A stretch of 64,000 nt of DNA from Sandaracinus amylolyticus (GCF_021631985.1 NZ_CP070225.1:3658001-3722000), one strand, 5' to 3'. Shown: positions 19,273-28,044, counted from the stretch's first letter. A program made the numbers and translations. The notes: generated by a model not told the origin, from the letters alone.

Positions 19273-20160
19273 CTACTGGCGCTGCACCTTCGTCTTGGCG
19301 CGCGTCGCGAAGCCGGCCTGGGTGAGCACCTCGCGCACCGCCGCCTGGAGCTCGGGGCTCGAGCCCTTCTGCATGAACGGGCCGAGCTGGTTCGGATCGC
19401 GCTCCGCGATCTTCAGCATCGCCTTGCGCATCAGGCCGCGGTTCTTGGTCGCGAGATACGTGTAGACCTGCGCGCGCAGGAGGACGATCGAGACCTCGCC
19501 GTACTCGGGGTCGTCGGGCGAGTAGGTCTCGAGGAGCTTCTTCGCCTCGTCGGCCTTGCCGGTGCGCGCGAAGGTCTCGGCCATCACCGCGGCGTACATC
19601 GCCTTGGCCTTGGGGTTCGTCTGGCGGTCGAGGCGCAGCTCGTCGACGACCGGGCGCGCGTCCTTCGGACGGCCCTGCGCGAGGTAGAGGAACGCGAGGT
19701 TGGAGCGGACCTCGTCCTGCACCGGGCCCGGCTCCTTCGAGACGTCGATGCCCTCGAGGATGCCCATCGCGGCCTTCGGGTCGTCGCGCAGCATCAGCTG
19801 GGCGCGCGCGAGCGCGGCCATCGCGTCCTTGCTGCCCTGCGCCTCGAGCTGCGCGATCGCCGCGCGGCGTCCCTCGTCGTCGGTCGCCTGCTTCAGCACG
19901 TCCATGATGCGCTGCTGGCGACGCGTGAAGCGCCAGATCCAGATCCCGAAGCCGATCAGCACGGCGGTCAGCACGCCGACGATGCCGACGCCCCAGTAGC
20001 CGACGTAGGGGATCGTACCGATCGCGAGCGCCCACACGACGACGACCGCGAGGCCGATCTGGGCGATGACGTTCCACTTGATCCGCGGCGTCTCCGCCTG
20101 AGCGACGGCTTGCGATGCGTCGGGGACCGAGGGGGGAGGAAGCTTCTTCGGCTTGGCCAC
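19273..20160 (-). CDS. Membrane-anchored TPR-like protein
   Basis: A 295-residue protein with a Pro/Lys-rich cytoplasmic start and two membrane helices at about residues 30-75 (GLAVVVVWALAIGTIPYVGY, then a second). A helical repeat region with TPR spacing follows (about 95-270), including NLAFLYLAQGRPKDA. It is probably anchored in the inner membrane with the repeats in the cytoplasm. The start is ATG 20160. It is the first gene of a two-gene operon with the MATE transporter. Function unknown. Confidence 0.75.
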   Translation of the reverse strand: MAKPKKLPPPSVPDASQAVAQAETPRIKWNVIAQIGLAVVVVWALAIGTIPYVGYWGVGIVGVLTAVLIGFGIWIWRFTRRQQRIMDVLKQATDDEGRRAAIAQLEAQGSKDAMAALARAQLMLRDDPKAAMGILEGIDVSKEPGPVQDEVRSNLAFLYLAQGRPKDARPVVDELRLDRQTNPKAKAMYAAVMAETFARTGKADEAKKLLETYSPDDPEYGEVSIVLLRAQVYTYLATKNRGLMRKAMLKIAERDPNQLGPFMQKGSSPELQAAVREVLTQAGFATRAKTKVQRQ

Positions 20161-20346
20161 GGCAAGGCTCCGAGGGGGGACGGCGAGAGGACCGCGCTCT
20201 ACCCTCGCCGGAGACCGGTTGCAACCGCCCGGCCGGCGCGGTCGCGAGCGCGTGTCACGGGCGCACCGTGAGAAAACTCCTCATGCGACTGGCGCATCGC
20301 ATATCGCCGATTCCCGCCACGTTCGCGCAGGCTTGCAGAACGTTGT

Positions 20347-20365
20347 CCACATGTCCTACATGTGG
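20347..20365. promoter_or_regulatory. Palindrome, candidate operator
   Basis: CCACATGT and ACATGTGG form a perfect 8-bp inverted repeat around a 3-base spacer, in the A+T-richer gap (20161-20443) between divergent genes. The position, 79 bases before the ATG at 20444, would suit a dimeric transcription factor. No clear -35/-10 pair was found in this gap. Confidence 0.45.
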
Positions 20366-20443
20366 TTTCGAGTCGGTGTCACACCGTGGCTATGCGCCAC
20401 GTTTCCTTGCAACAACGCGCGCTGGTGCTCATCCCACCGCGCC

Positions 20444-21142
20444 ATGACCGACCTTCCGTTCAGTACGACTAGAACCGCCGGGAGCCGCCACACACGCCGG
20501 CGACGAGGGAAGACACGGGTCGCGCTGGTGCTCGCCGGAGGGCTCGCGCTCGGTGCGGGCAGCAGCGCCGGCGTCGAAGCCCAGCAAACGGAGCTGGTCT
20601 CCACCACCGAGCGCGCCGCGGCACGCCCCGAGCGCGTCGACGCCCAGCTCGCGCTCGCGCGGGTGTGCGCGTCGGAGATCGGGTTGAGCGGGACGCCGGA
20701 GGAGTGCGCGGCGATCCACGACGTGCTCACGAGCCGTGCGCGGCGCGCGGGCGCGTCGTTCACATGGGCGGCGCGCGCGTACTCGAACCGCGTGTTCGAT
20801 CGAGAGCGTCGTGATCCCCGCGCGTGGGTCGCGCACCTCCGGCGCGACGGTCGGCGTCCAGACGGTTGGCCGAGCGTGATCACGATCCGACGACGAGGCG
20901 AAGCACGCGTCGTGCGGCACGCACCGTGGGGCGCGTACCGCGACCGCTGGCTCGCGCTCTACGACGCCGCCGGGCGCATCGTGCGCGGCGAGCTGATGTC
21001 GCAGTGCGAAGGGCCGGTGGACCACTGGGGCATGCGCTCGGGCGTCGACTGGGAGCGCGCGCAGCGAGCGGGCTGGGAAGAGGTCCGCTGCGGCGAGACG
21101 CGCAACGCGTTCTGGCGAGTCCCTCCCCGAGACCAGGGGTGA
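20444..21142 (+). CDS. Exported protein, possible distant cell-wall hydrolase
   Basis: A 232-residue protein with a long basic n-region (about 25 residues, many Arg) and a hydrophobic segment (VALVLAGGLALGAGSSAG), so it is secreted or anchored. The next region, ALARVCASEIGL then EECAAIHDVLTSRARRAG, faintly recalls the start of SleB-type cell-wall hydrolase domains, but later motifs are not clear. The ATG at 20444 is preferred; the frame is open further upstream but lacks support. The family call is a weak inference. Confidence 0.55.
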   Translation: MTDLPFSTTRTAGSRHTRRRRGKTRVALVLAGGLALGAGSSAGVEAQQTELVSTTERAAARPERVDAQLALARVCASEIGLSGTPEECAAIHDVLTSRARRAGASFTWAARAYSNRVFDRERRDPRAWVAHLRRDGRRPDGWPSVITIRRRGEARVVRHAPWGAYRDRWLALYDAAGRIVRGELMSQCEGPVDHWGMRSGVDWERAQRAGWEEVRCGETRNAFWRVPPRDQG

Positions 21143-21174
21143 CGGGCGGGTCGGCGGCGCCCATCTGACGAGAG

Positions 21175-21468
21175 GTGTACGAGCTCACTGGAGTGACCCT
21201 GTTGGTGGTGGAGCCCGACGAAGGGGTGCGCAGCGAGTTGGTGCTCGACCTCTTCCTCCACGGGGCGTGCGTGCTGGTGGCCGAGCGCGTGGACGAGGCG
21301 CTCGAGCTGATGCGGGCGGTGCGCATCGACTGCGTGCTCGCGGCGCCGCCTCTGGCGCCGGTGGTGCGGGCCCACGCGGCGGAGGAGCGGGCGCTCGCGG
21401 GTGTGCCGGTGGTCACGCGCGACCTCGCGGGCAGCAGCGCGGTCAAGGTGGTGACGGTCGAGGCTTGA
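21175..21468 (+). CDS. Small receiver-domain-like protein
   Basis: A 97-residue protein. TLLVVEPDEGVRSELVLDLF at residues 8-27 copies the start of response-regulator receiver domains (the acidic pair after the first strand is present), and RIDCVLAAPPL occupies the place of the phospho-acceptor strand. That strand has a Cys and no obvious phospho-acceptor Asp in the expected position, so it would be a degenerate receiver. The GTG at 21175 is weakly supported; GTG 21193 is possible. It could be a non-phosphorylated signalling adaptor. Confidence 0.5.
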   Translation: MYELTGVTLLVVEPDEGVRSELVLDLFLHGACVLVAERVDEALELMRAVRIDCVLAAPPLAPVVRAHAAEERALAGVPVVTRDLAGSSAVKVVTVEA

Positions 21469-21505
21469 ACGGGTCGGGGGGCGCCGCGGGACGGCCGGGG
21501 GGCGG

Positions 21506-21907
21506 TCAGCGGCGGAGGGAGGCGATGACGACCGGGGCGGCCGTCTCGGGCGGGCGCTCGGCGGCCTCGGCGCGGTCGATGGTGTCGCGGAGCTCCACGA
21601 TGCGGGTCGCGAGCTCGTCCGCACACTCCGGCTCGCGCTCCGTGCCGGGCTCCTCGTCGGCCCAGCTCTGGTACGCGCGGCAGACGGCCTCCAGCGCGCC
21701 GCGAAGCGTCCGATCCCGCCTCACCCGACGCGAGAGCTGCTCGACCTGCATCATCGCGAGCTCACGCAGGACGCACAGACGCTCGAACTGCGTCTCGTCG
21801 CACTTGCCCGGGTCGAGGACGCAGTCGTCGATGCCCTGCTGGATCTCGAGCAGCGCGCGGGCGACGCGACGGGCTCGGAGCTCCGTCAGACGGGCCAGAA
21901 GGCTCAT
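21506..21907 (-). CDS. Small helical hypothetical protein (paralogue of 22025-22387)
   Basis: A 133-residue all-helical protein of unknown function starting MSLLARLTELRARR, with Cys residues near 33, 38 and 46. The pattern LTELRARRVARALLEIQQ, then SWADEE, then CADELATRIVEL aligns by eye with the divergent neighbour. The start is ATG 21907. It is transcribed away from that neighbour across a 117-base gap. Confidence 0.6.
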   Translation of the reverse strand: MSLLARLTELRARRVARALLEIQQGIDDCVLDPGKCDETQFERLCVLRELAMMQVEQLSRRVRRDRTLRGALEAVCRAYQSWADEEPGTEREPECADELATRIVELRDTIDRAEAAERPPETAAPVVIASLRR

Positions 21908-22024
21908 GCCACACAGACGAAGCAGATGGCGGGCCAGGAGCGCGCTCGTCTCCGTCGTGTGGTCCACGCGCAGAGAGCGTCGCGTCGCCTGGACGCGGGT
22001 CGAGCGGTGCGTAGCTGTCGCGTC

Positions 22025-22387
22025 GTGAGCGCTCCCGTCCTCAGCCTCGTCGAGGCACGCCTCCGCCGGCTCGCGGAGCGCTTCCTGGCCCTGCAGACCG
22101 CGCAGGACGATGCGGGGCCGAGGAGCGATGCGCGCGCGCTCGAGGCCGAGCTGGAGCGCGTGACCGCCGAGATCGCGAGCGTGATCGCGCACGCACGACC
22201 GGACGCGGAGCTCGCGGATGCGGTCGGGCAGGCGATCGCAGCGCGACGGAGCTGGTGCGAGGCGCAGCACGAGAGCGGCCCGGGGCCGCGCACCGACGAC
22301 GCGGCGGACGCGTTCACGCTCGCGCTGATCGAGCTGGCGCTGCGGCTTCGAGGCCGCCCCCGACGTGCGACGGCGGCCCAGCGCTGA
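22025..22387 (+). CDS. Small helical hypothetical protein (paralogue of 21506-21907)
   Basis: A 120-residue helical protein. It shares with its divergent neighbour the order LSLVEARLRRLAERFLALQ, RRSWCEAQHE, DDAADAFTLALIEL. I chose GTG 22025; a longer frame from ATG 21926 would nearly touch the divergent gene and leave no promoter. No ribosome site is obvious, so the start is uncertain. Function unknown. Confidence 0.55.
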   Translation: MSAPVLSLVEARLRRLAERFLALQTAQDDAGPRSDARALEAELERVTAEIASVIAHARPDAELADAVGQAIAARRSWCEAQHESGPGPRTDDAADAFTLALIELALRLRGRPRRATAAQR

Positions 22388-22475
22388 CGCATTGCGGGAG
22401 TGCCAAGCCGGTCTCGGACGAGCGCGCGAAGCGCGCGGGGAACGGGGGCGAGCCGACGTATCGTCCTTGCCGACG

Positions 22476-22496
22476 ATGGAGCCGAGGGCGCTCCAT
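22476..22496. terminator. Hairpin between convergent genes
   Basis: ATGGAGC pairs with GCTCCAT across a 7-base loop, midway between genes ending at 22387 (plus) and 22521 (minus). There is no T-run on either strand, so termination activity is only a possibility. Confidence 0.3.
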
Positions 22497-22520
22497 GCGC
22501 CGCGCCGGCGCACGTGAGGA

Positions 22521-23327
22521 TCAGGCGCGCTGCAGGAACGCGAGCACCGCGTCCGCGGTCGCGCTCGGTTGGTCGAGCACGACCGCGTGGCCCGCGCCGG
22601 CGATGGTGGTGCGCTGCGCGCCGGTGATGCCGGATTGCAGCTCGTCCTGCACCGCGGGCGGGATCAACGCGTCGTGCGCGCCGGTCAGGATCAACGTCGG
22701 TGCGCGGATCGTCGCGAGACACGCGCGCGTGTCGTGCACGGCCGCGGCTGCAGCGAGCCACGCGATCTCCTCGCCGTCGCGAGGCTGCTCCGCGATCGCG
22801 GCCTCGATGCGGCCCATCGCGTCGGGATCGTCGCGCACGTGATCGGAGACGATCGCGCGCGCGAGCGTGGCGCCGGGCTCGGGCGAGAGCGCGGCCTTCG
22901 CGAGCACGACCTTCGCGGGCAGGTTCGTGAGCGCAGCGCCGACGCCGTGCGCGGCGGTGGACGCGAGCACGAGGCGATCGACGCGCGCGGGGTGATCGAT
23001 CGCGACCCACTGCGCGACCATCCCGCCGAGCGAGACGCCGAACACGTGGGCGCGCGGGATCGCGTGCGCGGTGAGCACCTGGTCGACCGCGCGCGCGAGA
23101 TCGCGCGTGCCCCATCCGGCGCGCGCGCCGCTCGCCGCCCCCGCGCCGGGCAGCTCGATCGTCACGACGCGCAGCGCCGACGCGAGGCGCGCGAGGAAGG
23201 GATCGATCACCGCGGCAGGCATGCCGAGCGCCGGGATCACGACGAGCGCGGGCGCGTCGGGCGAGCCGTCGTGCACGACGCGCGCGAACGCGCCGTCCTC
23301 GACGAGCGTGCGGTGGACCTCGGTCAT
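22521..23327 (-). CDS. Alpha/beta hydrolase
   Basis: A 268-residue soluble hydrolase. The nucleophile elbow is GVSLGG with S99, the acid lies in TGAHDALIP near residue 217, and the base His in AGAGHAVVL near 247, the standard triad order. It resembles enol-lactonase/esterase-type hydrolases but the substrate cannot be named. Its ATG at 23327 overlaps the stop of the acyltransferase gene (ATGA). It is the last gene of a five-gene coupled string headed by the type III polyketide synthase, so it may hydrolyse an intermediate or ester of that pathway. Confidence 0.85.
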   Translation of the reverse strand: MTEVHRTLVEDGAFARVVHDGSPDAPALVVIPALGMPAAVIDPFLARLASALRVVTIELPGAGAASGARAGWGTRDLARAVDQVLTAHAIPRAHVFGVSLGGMVAQWVAIDHPARVDRLVLASTAAHGVGAALTNLPAKVVLAKAALSPEPGATLARAIVSDHVRDDPDAMGRIEAAIAEQPRDGEEIAWLAAAAAVHDTRACLATIRAPTLILTGAHDALIPPAVQDELQSGITGAQRTTIAGAGHAVVLDQPSATADAVLAFLQRA

Positions 23328-24235
23328 CGCCGCTCCGCGGCCTCGCGCGCGAGGTCGTCCATCGCGGACTGCATGCGCGCGACCACGTCGTCGCGGATCG
23401 CGGCGGGATCCGCGTGGGAAGGCGCATCGATCGGCGGCAGCACGCGCAGGCGGATCGCGAACGGCAGCGGGAAGTAGGGCATCCACGGGCCGGGCGCGAC
23501 GATCCACGGGAGCGCGAGCGCGATCGGGAAGCGCTGCAGGCGGCTCCAGTGCGTGAGCCCGAGCGCGCGCGCGAGCCACTCGCCCTCGTGCACGATGATC
23601 GCGCTGCGATGCGCGCCGTGGGTGACGATCGGCACGATCGGGACACGCGCCGCCTGCGCGATGCGCACGAAGCCGACGCGGGTGCCGAACACGACGCGAT
23701 CACGCGCGCGGAAGTGTCGGAACGCGTCGAGATCGCCGCCCGGATAGACGAGCACGCGACCGCCGCTGCGCAGCACGCGCAGCGCGTTCGCAGGATCGGC
23801 GCGCATCGCGCCGATGCGCTGGAGCAGGCGTCCGAGCGGGAGCACGCGGCGCATCGCGAAGTCGTGCGCCATCGCGTAGAGCGGCGCGTCGGGGCCGAGC
23901 GCGCGCCACAGCGTCGCCATCGTGCAGAAGAGGTCGGGGCCCATCACGCCGCCGTTGTGGTTGGCGACGAGCAGCGCGGGCGCGCCGTGGAGATGCTCGA
24001 GGCCGGACGCGCGCAAGCGCACGTAGCAGCGCGAGAACCACTCGAGCGCGGGGAGCGCTTCGCGCACCAGCGCGGGGTCGCGGCGATCGAGCGCGTAGGG
24101 ATCGAAGCCGCAGCGCTCGGGCGCGAGCGAATCGCGGAGCGCGCGCGCGATGCGCGCGAACGACGCGTGGGGGAACGGGTCCTGCGCGTCGGGTGCGTGC
24201 GGCGTGTCGAGAGCGAGCGCGCGGTGCGGAGGCAC
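23324..24235 (-). CDS. Lysophospholipid/DAGAT-like acyltransferase
   Basis: A 303-residue PlsC-related acyltransferase. The catalytic block is ANHNGGVMGPD, the longer-spaced variant of NHxxxxD. The substrate-binding block is LVYPGGDLDAFRHF, as in the DAGAT-like branch, and VPIVPIVTHGAH follows. The GTG start at 24235 has CGGAG nine bases upstream and lies four bases after the monooxygenase stop. In this operon it could attach a fatty acyl chain to the phenolic product or supply lipid. It carries no obvious signal peptide. Confidence 0.82.
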   Translation of the reverse strand: MPPHRALALDTPHAPDAQDPFPHASFARIARALRDSLAPERCGFDPYALDRRDPALVREALPALEWFSRCYVRLRASGLEHLHGAPALLVANHNGGVMGPDLFCTMATLWRALGPDAPLYAMAHDFAMRRVLPLGRLLQRIGAMRADPANALRVLRSGGRVLVYPGGDLDAFRHFRARDRVVFGTRVGFVRIAQAARVPIVPIVTHGAHRSAIIVHEGEWLARALGLTHWSRLQRFPIALALPWIVAPGPWMPYFPLPFAIRLRVLPPIDAPSHADPAAIRDDVVARMQSAMDDLAREAAERR

Positions 24236-24239
24236 CGCG

Positions 24240-25406
24240 TCAGACTCCGGCTTCGAGCCCGCGCATCGTGAACGCGCGCGCGAGCACCGACGCGACGGGC
24301 TGGAGCAGGAGCGCCGTGACGACACGATCCCGATCGGCGGCGCGCGCGGTGGGACGGCCGAGCCACATGTTGAGCTCGGCGCGTCGCGTCGCAGCACGCG
24401 CCGCGCGCGCTCGGACGGTGGCGTCGGCGGCGAGCGCGATCGTCGGATCGTCGCCACGCGCGAGCGCGCCCGAGAGCGCGTCGGCGAGGGTCGCGGCGCC
24501 GCGCCAGCCGAGGTTCATGCCCTGCCCGCCGATCGGGCTCACGACGTGCGCGGCATCGCCGGCGAGCGCGACACGACCGCGCGCGAGCTCGGTCGCGAGG
24601 GCACGCTCGGCGCGGAACGCACTCGGCGCGCGCGCCTCGTTGCGCGGGAGGCGATGGCCGGTGCGGCGCTCGACGGTGTCGGCGATCTCTTCGATCGTCA
24701 CGTCGCCCTGCCCTTCGGCGTCACGACGGATCACCCAGCGACGCCAGCGTCGCGACAGCGGGAACGACTCCACCAGGCCGCCCGCGCCGAGGAAGATCGC
24801 AGCGTCGTCGCCGAAGCGCGTCGTGTCGGGGACGTCGACCATCGCGTACGCGCCCTCGTAGGTGAGACCGAGCGAGGCGATCGACGACGCAGAGCGCGTC
24901 GCGCTGCGGCGACCGTCGCACCCGATGACCGCCGCGGCTTCGATCGTGCGCGTCGTTCCGTCGTGATCGCGAACCGTGAGATCGACCGCGTGATCGCGCG
25001 GCGTGATCGACACGAGCTCGACGCCGCGCTGCAGCGCACCGGGGGCACGCGTCTCGAGCGCCTCGGCGAGGATCGACTCGGTGTCCTCCTGCGCGATCGT
25101 CAGCACGTACGGGTGCGCGCCGGGACAGCTCGCGAAGCTCACCATCCCGATCTCGCCCGACGCGCCGAACGCGCGACCGCGCCGCACCCGCACGCCGCGC
25201 GCGACGAACGCGCCGCCCAGGCCGAGCGCGTCGAGCAGCTCGAGCGAGGGCGGGTGCACGCCGATCGATCGCGAGCCCGGGCGCGGCTCGCGCCGCTTCT
25301 CGATGACGATCGGGCGCACGCCGCGCGCGAGGAGCGAGAGCGCCGCGAAGAGCCCGACCGGCCCTGCGCCCACGACGACGACGGGTTGCTCGTTTCGGTC
25401 AGGCAT
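24240..25406 (-). CDS. FAD-dependent aromatic-ring monooxygenase-type protein
   Basis: A 388-residue flavoprotein of the p-hydroxybenzoate hydroxylase fold. The Rossmann motif is VVGAGPVGLFAAL at about residues 10-22, the DG motif is VIGCDGRRSATR, and the second FAD motif is GDAAHVVSPIGGQGMNLG. The start is ATG 25406, which overlaps the methyltransferase gene by eight bases. Such enzymes hydroxylate phenols. Next to a type III polyketide synthase it parallels the hydroxylase of the Streptomyces srs phenolic-lipid operon; that role is inference from context. Confidence 0.88.
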   Translation of the reverse strand: MPDRNEQPVVVVGAGPVGLFAALSLLARGVRPIVIEKRREPRPGSRSIGVHPPSLELLDALGLGGAFVARGVRVRRGRAFGASGEIGMVSFASCPGAHPYVLTIAQEDTESILAEALETRAPGALQRGVELVSITPRDHAVDLTVRDHDGTTRTIEAAAVIGCDGRRSATRSASSIASLGLTYEGAYAMVDVPDTTRFGDDAAIFLGAGGLVESFPLSRRWRRWVIRRDAEGQGDVTIEEIADTVERRTGHRLPRNEARAPSAFRAERALATELARGRVALAGDAAHVVSPIGGQGMNLGWRGAATLADALSGALARGDDPTIALAADATVRARAARAATRRAELNMWLGRPTARAADRDRVVTALLLQPVASVLARAFTMRGLEAGV

Positions 25407-25971
25407 GGACCCCCGGGATGAAGCGCGGACGATCGCGATGGACGTGCTCGTACGAGGCATCGGCGCGCAGCGCGGCCTCTTCGGCGCGGATGCGCGCGCG
25501 CAGCAGGACCGCGTTCGCGATCGAGAACACGATCGACGTGAGCCACGCGCCGTGCACGAGCGGGAGCGCCGCGATCTCGAGCACGACGCCGAGGTAGTTC
25601 GGGTGCCGCACGTGGGCGAGCACGCCGCGCGAGATCGCGACCTCGCCGGGCACGGTGATCACCTTCACGGTCCAGCGCGGTCCGAGCGCGCGCATCGCCG
25701 CGAGGCGCAGGCCCTGGCCGACGAGGAACACCACGAACGCGCTCACCGCGAGCCACGCCGGCGCGACGCGATGGAGCGCCCACACCTCGACGATCATCGC
25801 GACGAGCCATCCGGCGTGGATGGCGCGCATCCACGGCATCTGCTCGGGCGCGTGCTCGCGACCACCGGCTGCGCGCAGCGCGGCCTCGTGGCGCGCGCTG
25901 CGCCGCACCTCCCAGAGCCTCTGCATCGCGACGAGCGCGACGAGGATCGTGAACGCCACCCGCGAGCCCAT
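25399..25971 (-). CDS. Isoprenylcysteine carboxyl methyltransferase-family protein
   Basis: A 190-residue membrane methyltransferase with about five hydrophobic segments and the ICMT signature RHPNYLGVVLEI near residues 120-131. A family C-terminal region with ERRHRxRP-like character follows. In Bacillus the related BpsB/YpbQ acts on alkylpyrones made by a type III polyketide synthase, and this gene also follows such a synthase, with 19 bases between them. O-methylation of a polyketide ring is the likely role, by analogy. The start is ATG 25971. Confidence 0.88.
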   Translation of the reverse strand: MGSRVAFTILVALVAMQRLWEVRRSARHEAALRAAGGREHAPEQMPWMRAIHAGWLVAMIVEVWALHRVAPAWLAVSAFVVFLVGQGLRLAAMRALGPRWTVKVITVPGEVAISRGVLAHVRHPNYLGVVLEIAALPLVHGAWLTSIVFSIANAVLLRARIRAEEAALRADASYEHVHRDRPRFIPGVHA

Positions 25972-25990
25972 CGCGTCCCCCTCGGTCGGA

Positions 25991-27112
25991 TCACCAGCGC
26001 AGCAGCACCATCTCCGCGCAGAACGCGGGGCCCATCGCCATGAGCACGCCGTGTGAGCCCGGCTCGGGCGCGGCGCGACGATGCTCGTCGAGCAGACAGA
26101 GCACCGACGCCGACGAGAGGTTACCGACCTCCGCGAGGCTGCGTCGCGTGGGCTCGAGCGCGGCCGGCGCGAGCTCGAGGCTCTCCTCGAGCGCGTCGAT
26201 CACCTTCGGGCCACCGGGGTGCATCACCCAGCGCTCGACGTCGCGGCGCGAGAGCCCGTACTCCTCGAGGAATCCGTCCATCGCGGGCCGCACGTGCTCG
26301 GCGACGACCTTGGGCACGTCGGGGCTGAGCACGACCTTGAACCCCGCGTCGACGACGTCCCAGCCCATCACGCGCTCGGTGTCCGGGAAGAATGCCGAGC
26401 GGCTCGCGAGCACCGTCGGTCGCGGCGCACGATCCGCGAGCGGATGGTGCGCGCCGACGAGCAGCACCGCCGCCGCGCCGTCGCCGAAGAGCCCGGTCGA
26501 GACGAGGTTCGCGACCGAGATGTCGTCGAGCTGGAACGTGAGCGAGCAGAGCTCGACCGAGACGAGCATCGCCGCTTCTTCCGGGTACGCGCGCAGGTAC
26601 TCCGCGACCCGCGCGAGGCCTGCCGCGCCACCGAGGCACCCGAGCCCGAAGAGCGGCAGCCGCTTGAGGCTCGGATCGAAGGGCAGCCGGTTCATCAAGC
26701 GCGCGTCGATCGACGGCACCGCGATGCCGGTCACGGTCGTCGTCGCGAGCAGCGAGACGTCGCTCGCGCGCAGCCCCGCTTCGTCCAGCGCGCGTTGCAC
26801 GACCTCCTCGGCGAGATCCATCGCGGCCGAGAGCCACGCGTCGTTGCGCTCCTTCAGGCCGTGCAGCGAGCCGTACTGCTCGGCGGGGAGCGCGAGGCAG
26901 CGCGACTCGACGCCGACGCGCGCGAAGAAACGCTGGAGCGCTCCGTCGCGCAGCATGCCCTCGGGCAGCACGCGCTGGGCAGCGTCGGCGAGCTCGGCCT
27001 GGGTGTAGCGATGGCGCGGAAAAGCGATGGCCGTCGACGCCACGGAGGGTGCGAGCCGAGCGCGCATCGCGCGCGGGCGTTCGCTCGGGCGTCTCTCGAT
27101 CGGCAGGTTCAT
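25991..27112 (-). CDS. Type III polyketide synthase (chalcone/stilbene synthase family)
   Basis: A 373-residue ketosynthase. The triad is C159 (GLGCLGGAAGL), H298 (VMHPGG) and N331 (GNLSSAS). The spacings 139 and 33 are identical to those of plant chalcone synthase (C164, H303, N336), so the site is intact. Bacterial members condense fatty acyl-CoA with malonyl-CoA to give alkylresorcinols or alkylpyrones. I chose ATG 27112; ATG 27067 is a possible shorter start. It heads the coupled string methyltransferase-monooxygenase-acyltransferase-hydrolase and follows encapsulin by 137 bases, enough for its own promoter. Confidence 0.93.
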   Translation of the reverse strand: MNLPIERRPSERPRAMRARLAPSVASTAIAFPRHRYTQAELADAAQRVLPEGMLRDGALQRFFARVGVESRCLALPAEQYGSLHGLKERNDAWLSAAMDLAEEVVQRALDEAGLRASDVSLLATTTVTGIAVPSIDARLMNRLPFDPSLKRLPLFGLGCLGGAAGLARVAEYLRAYPEEAAMLVSVELCSLTFQLDDISVANLVSTGLFGDGAAAVLLVGAHHPLADRAPRPTVLASRSAFFPDTERVMGWDVVDAGFKVVLSPDVPKVVAEHVRPAMDGFLEEYGLSRRDVERWVMHPGGPKVIDALEESLELAPAALEPTRRSLAEVGNLSSASVLCLLDEHRRAAPEPGSHGVLMAMGPAFCAEMVLLRW

Positions 27113-27208
27113 TCTCGTGTACCCCTGCGCGCTGAGGAGCAGCGAACGTGCCGCGCGATGGACTGCCGATCCTCGGCGCTTTCGCGCGTACCTCGTGAGC
27201 GGTCGCGT

Positions 27209-27232
27209 CACGGCGGGACGAATCGCGCCGTG
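27209..27232 (-). terminator. Hairpin after the encapsulin gene
   Basis: CACGGCG and CGCCGTG pair across a 10-base loop, 18 bases beyond the encapsulin stop on the minus strand and upstream of the polyketide synthase. No T-run follows, so it may only attenuate read-through. Confidence 0.3.
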
Positions 27233-27249
27233 CGCCCGCTCGCGCGGGA

Positions 27250-28044
27250 TCAGGTGCGACGCAGCGGGACCGCGGCCGTCGTCTCGAGCACGCGGAACGT
27301 GAGCGACTCGGTGAGGTAGAGGCGCACGCGACCCTGGTCGTGCGACGCGTACCCGATCGAGAGATCCTGTCCGACGGTGAGCTCGAAATCGCCGCCGCGC
27401 ATCGACACGAGCGCGCCGTGCTCGAGCGCCGGTGCCCACACGATGCTGTCGATCAGGGGCTCGACGCGGCTGCGGATCGGGTAGCCGTCCTCCGCCGCCG
27501 CCTGCGTCTCGTCGTAGAGCCGCGGCCCGAGCACGAGCGCGTAGGGCCCGTCGACGCCGGCTCGACGGAGCACTTCCTTCGCCTCCACCACCGCGAACGG
27601 CAGCCGGTGCGCGTGCGCGAGCGAGACCGGCGCGTGCTCGCTCGACTCGATCACGCCGTGGATCCCCGCGGCCGGATACCCGTTGAACACCGCGTGGTCC
27701 TCGGCGCGCGCGATGCGCGCGGCGGCCTCGATCAGCGGCTTGAAGTCGAGATCGTCGGCGCCGCGGGACGCATCGTCGAGCTCGTCGATCGGCAGCTCGA
27801 AGTACGTGCGCAGCTCGACCAGCGGCAGCACCACGCGCACACGCGCGCTCACGTGATCGAGCGGCGCGTCCACGGTGGACAGCCGTCCGGTGTTGACCGC
27901 GCCCTTCTCCCATCCGAGCGGGCCCTTGAAGTCCACCACCTTGCGCGCGGCAAGGTGCAGGTTCAGCACGCGACGCGCTTCGGCGTCGATCTGCCCCCAC
28001 GCTTCGGGCGTGATCGGCGCGAGCTCTCGCTTCAGCAGGTTCAT
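27250..28044 (-). CDS. Encapsulin shell protein, family 1
   Basis: A 264-residue HK97-fold shell protein, the normal size for a 60-subunit T=1 nanocompartment. Recognisable blocks are RELAPITPEAWGQIDAEARR at the start, RKVVDFKGPLGWEKGAVNTG, and the C-terminal YLTESLTFRVLE. The start ATG 28044 overlaps the stop of the encapsulated ferritin gene (ATGA), the standard cargo-shell arrangement. It should assemble in the cytoplasm around the ferritin cargo and store oxidised iron. Confidence 0.95.
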   Translation of the reverse strand: MNLLKRELAPITPEAWGQIDAEARRVLNLHLAARKVVDFKGPLGWEKGAVNTGRLSTVDAPLDHVSARVRVVLPLVELRTYFELPIDELDDASRGADDLDFKPLIEAAARIARAEDHAVFNGYPAAGIHGVIESSEHAPVSLAHAHRLPFAVVEAKEVLRRAGVDGPYALVLGPRLYDETQAAAEDGYPIRSRVEPLIDSIVWAPALEHGALVSMRGGDFELTVGQDLSIGYASHDQGRVRLYLTESLTFRVLETTAAVPLRRT

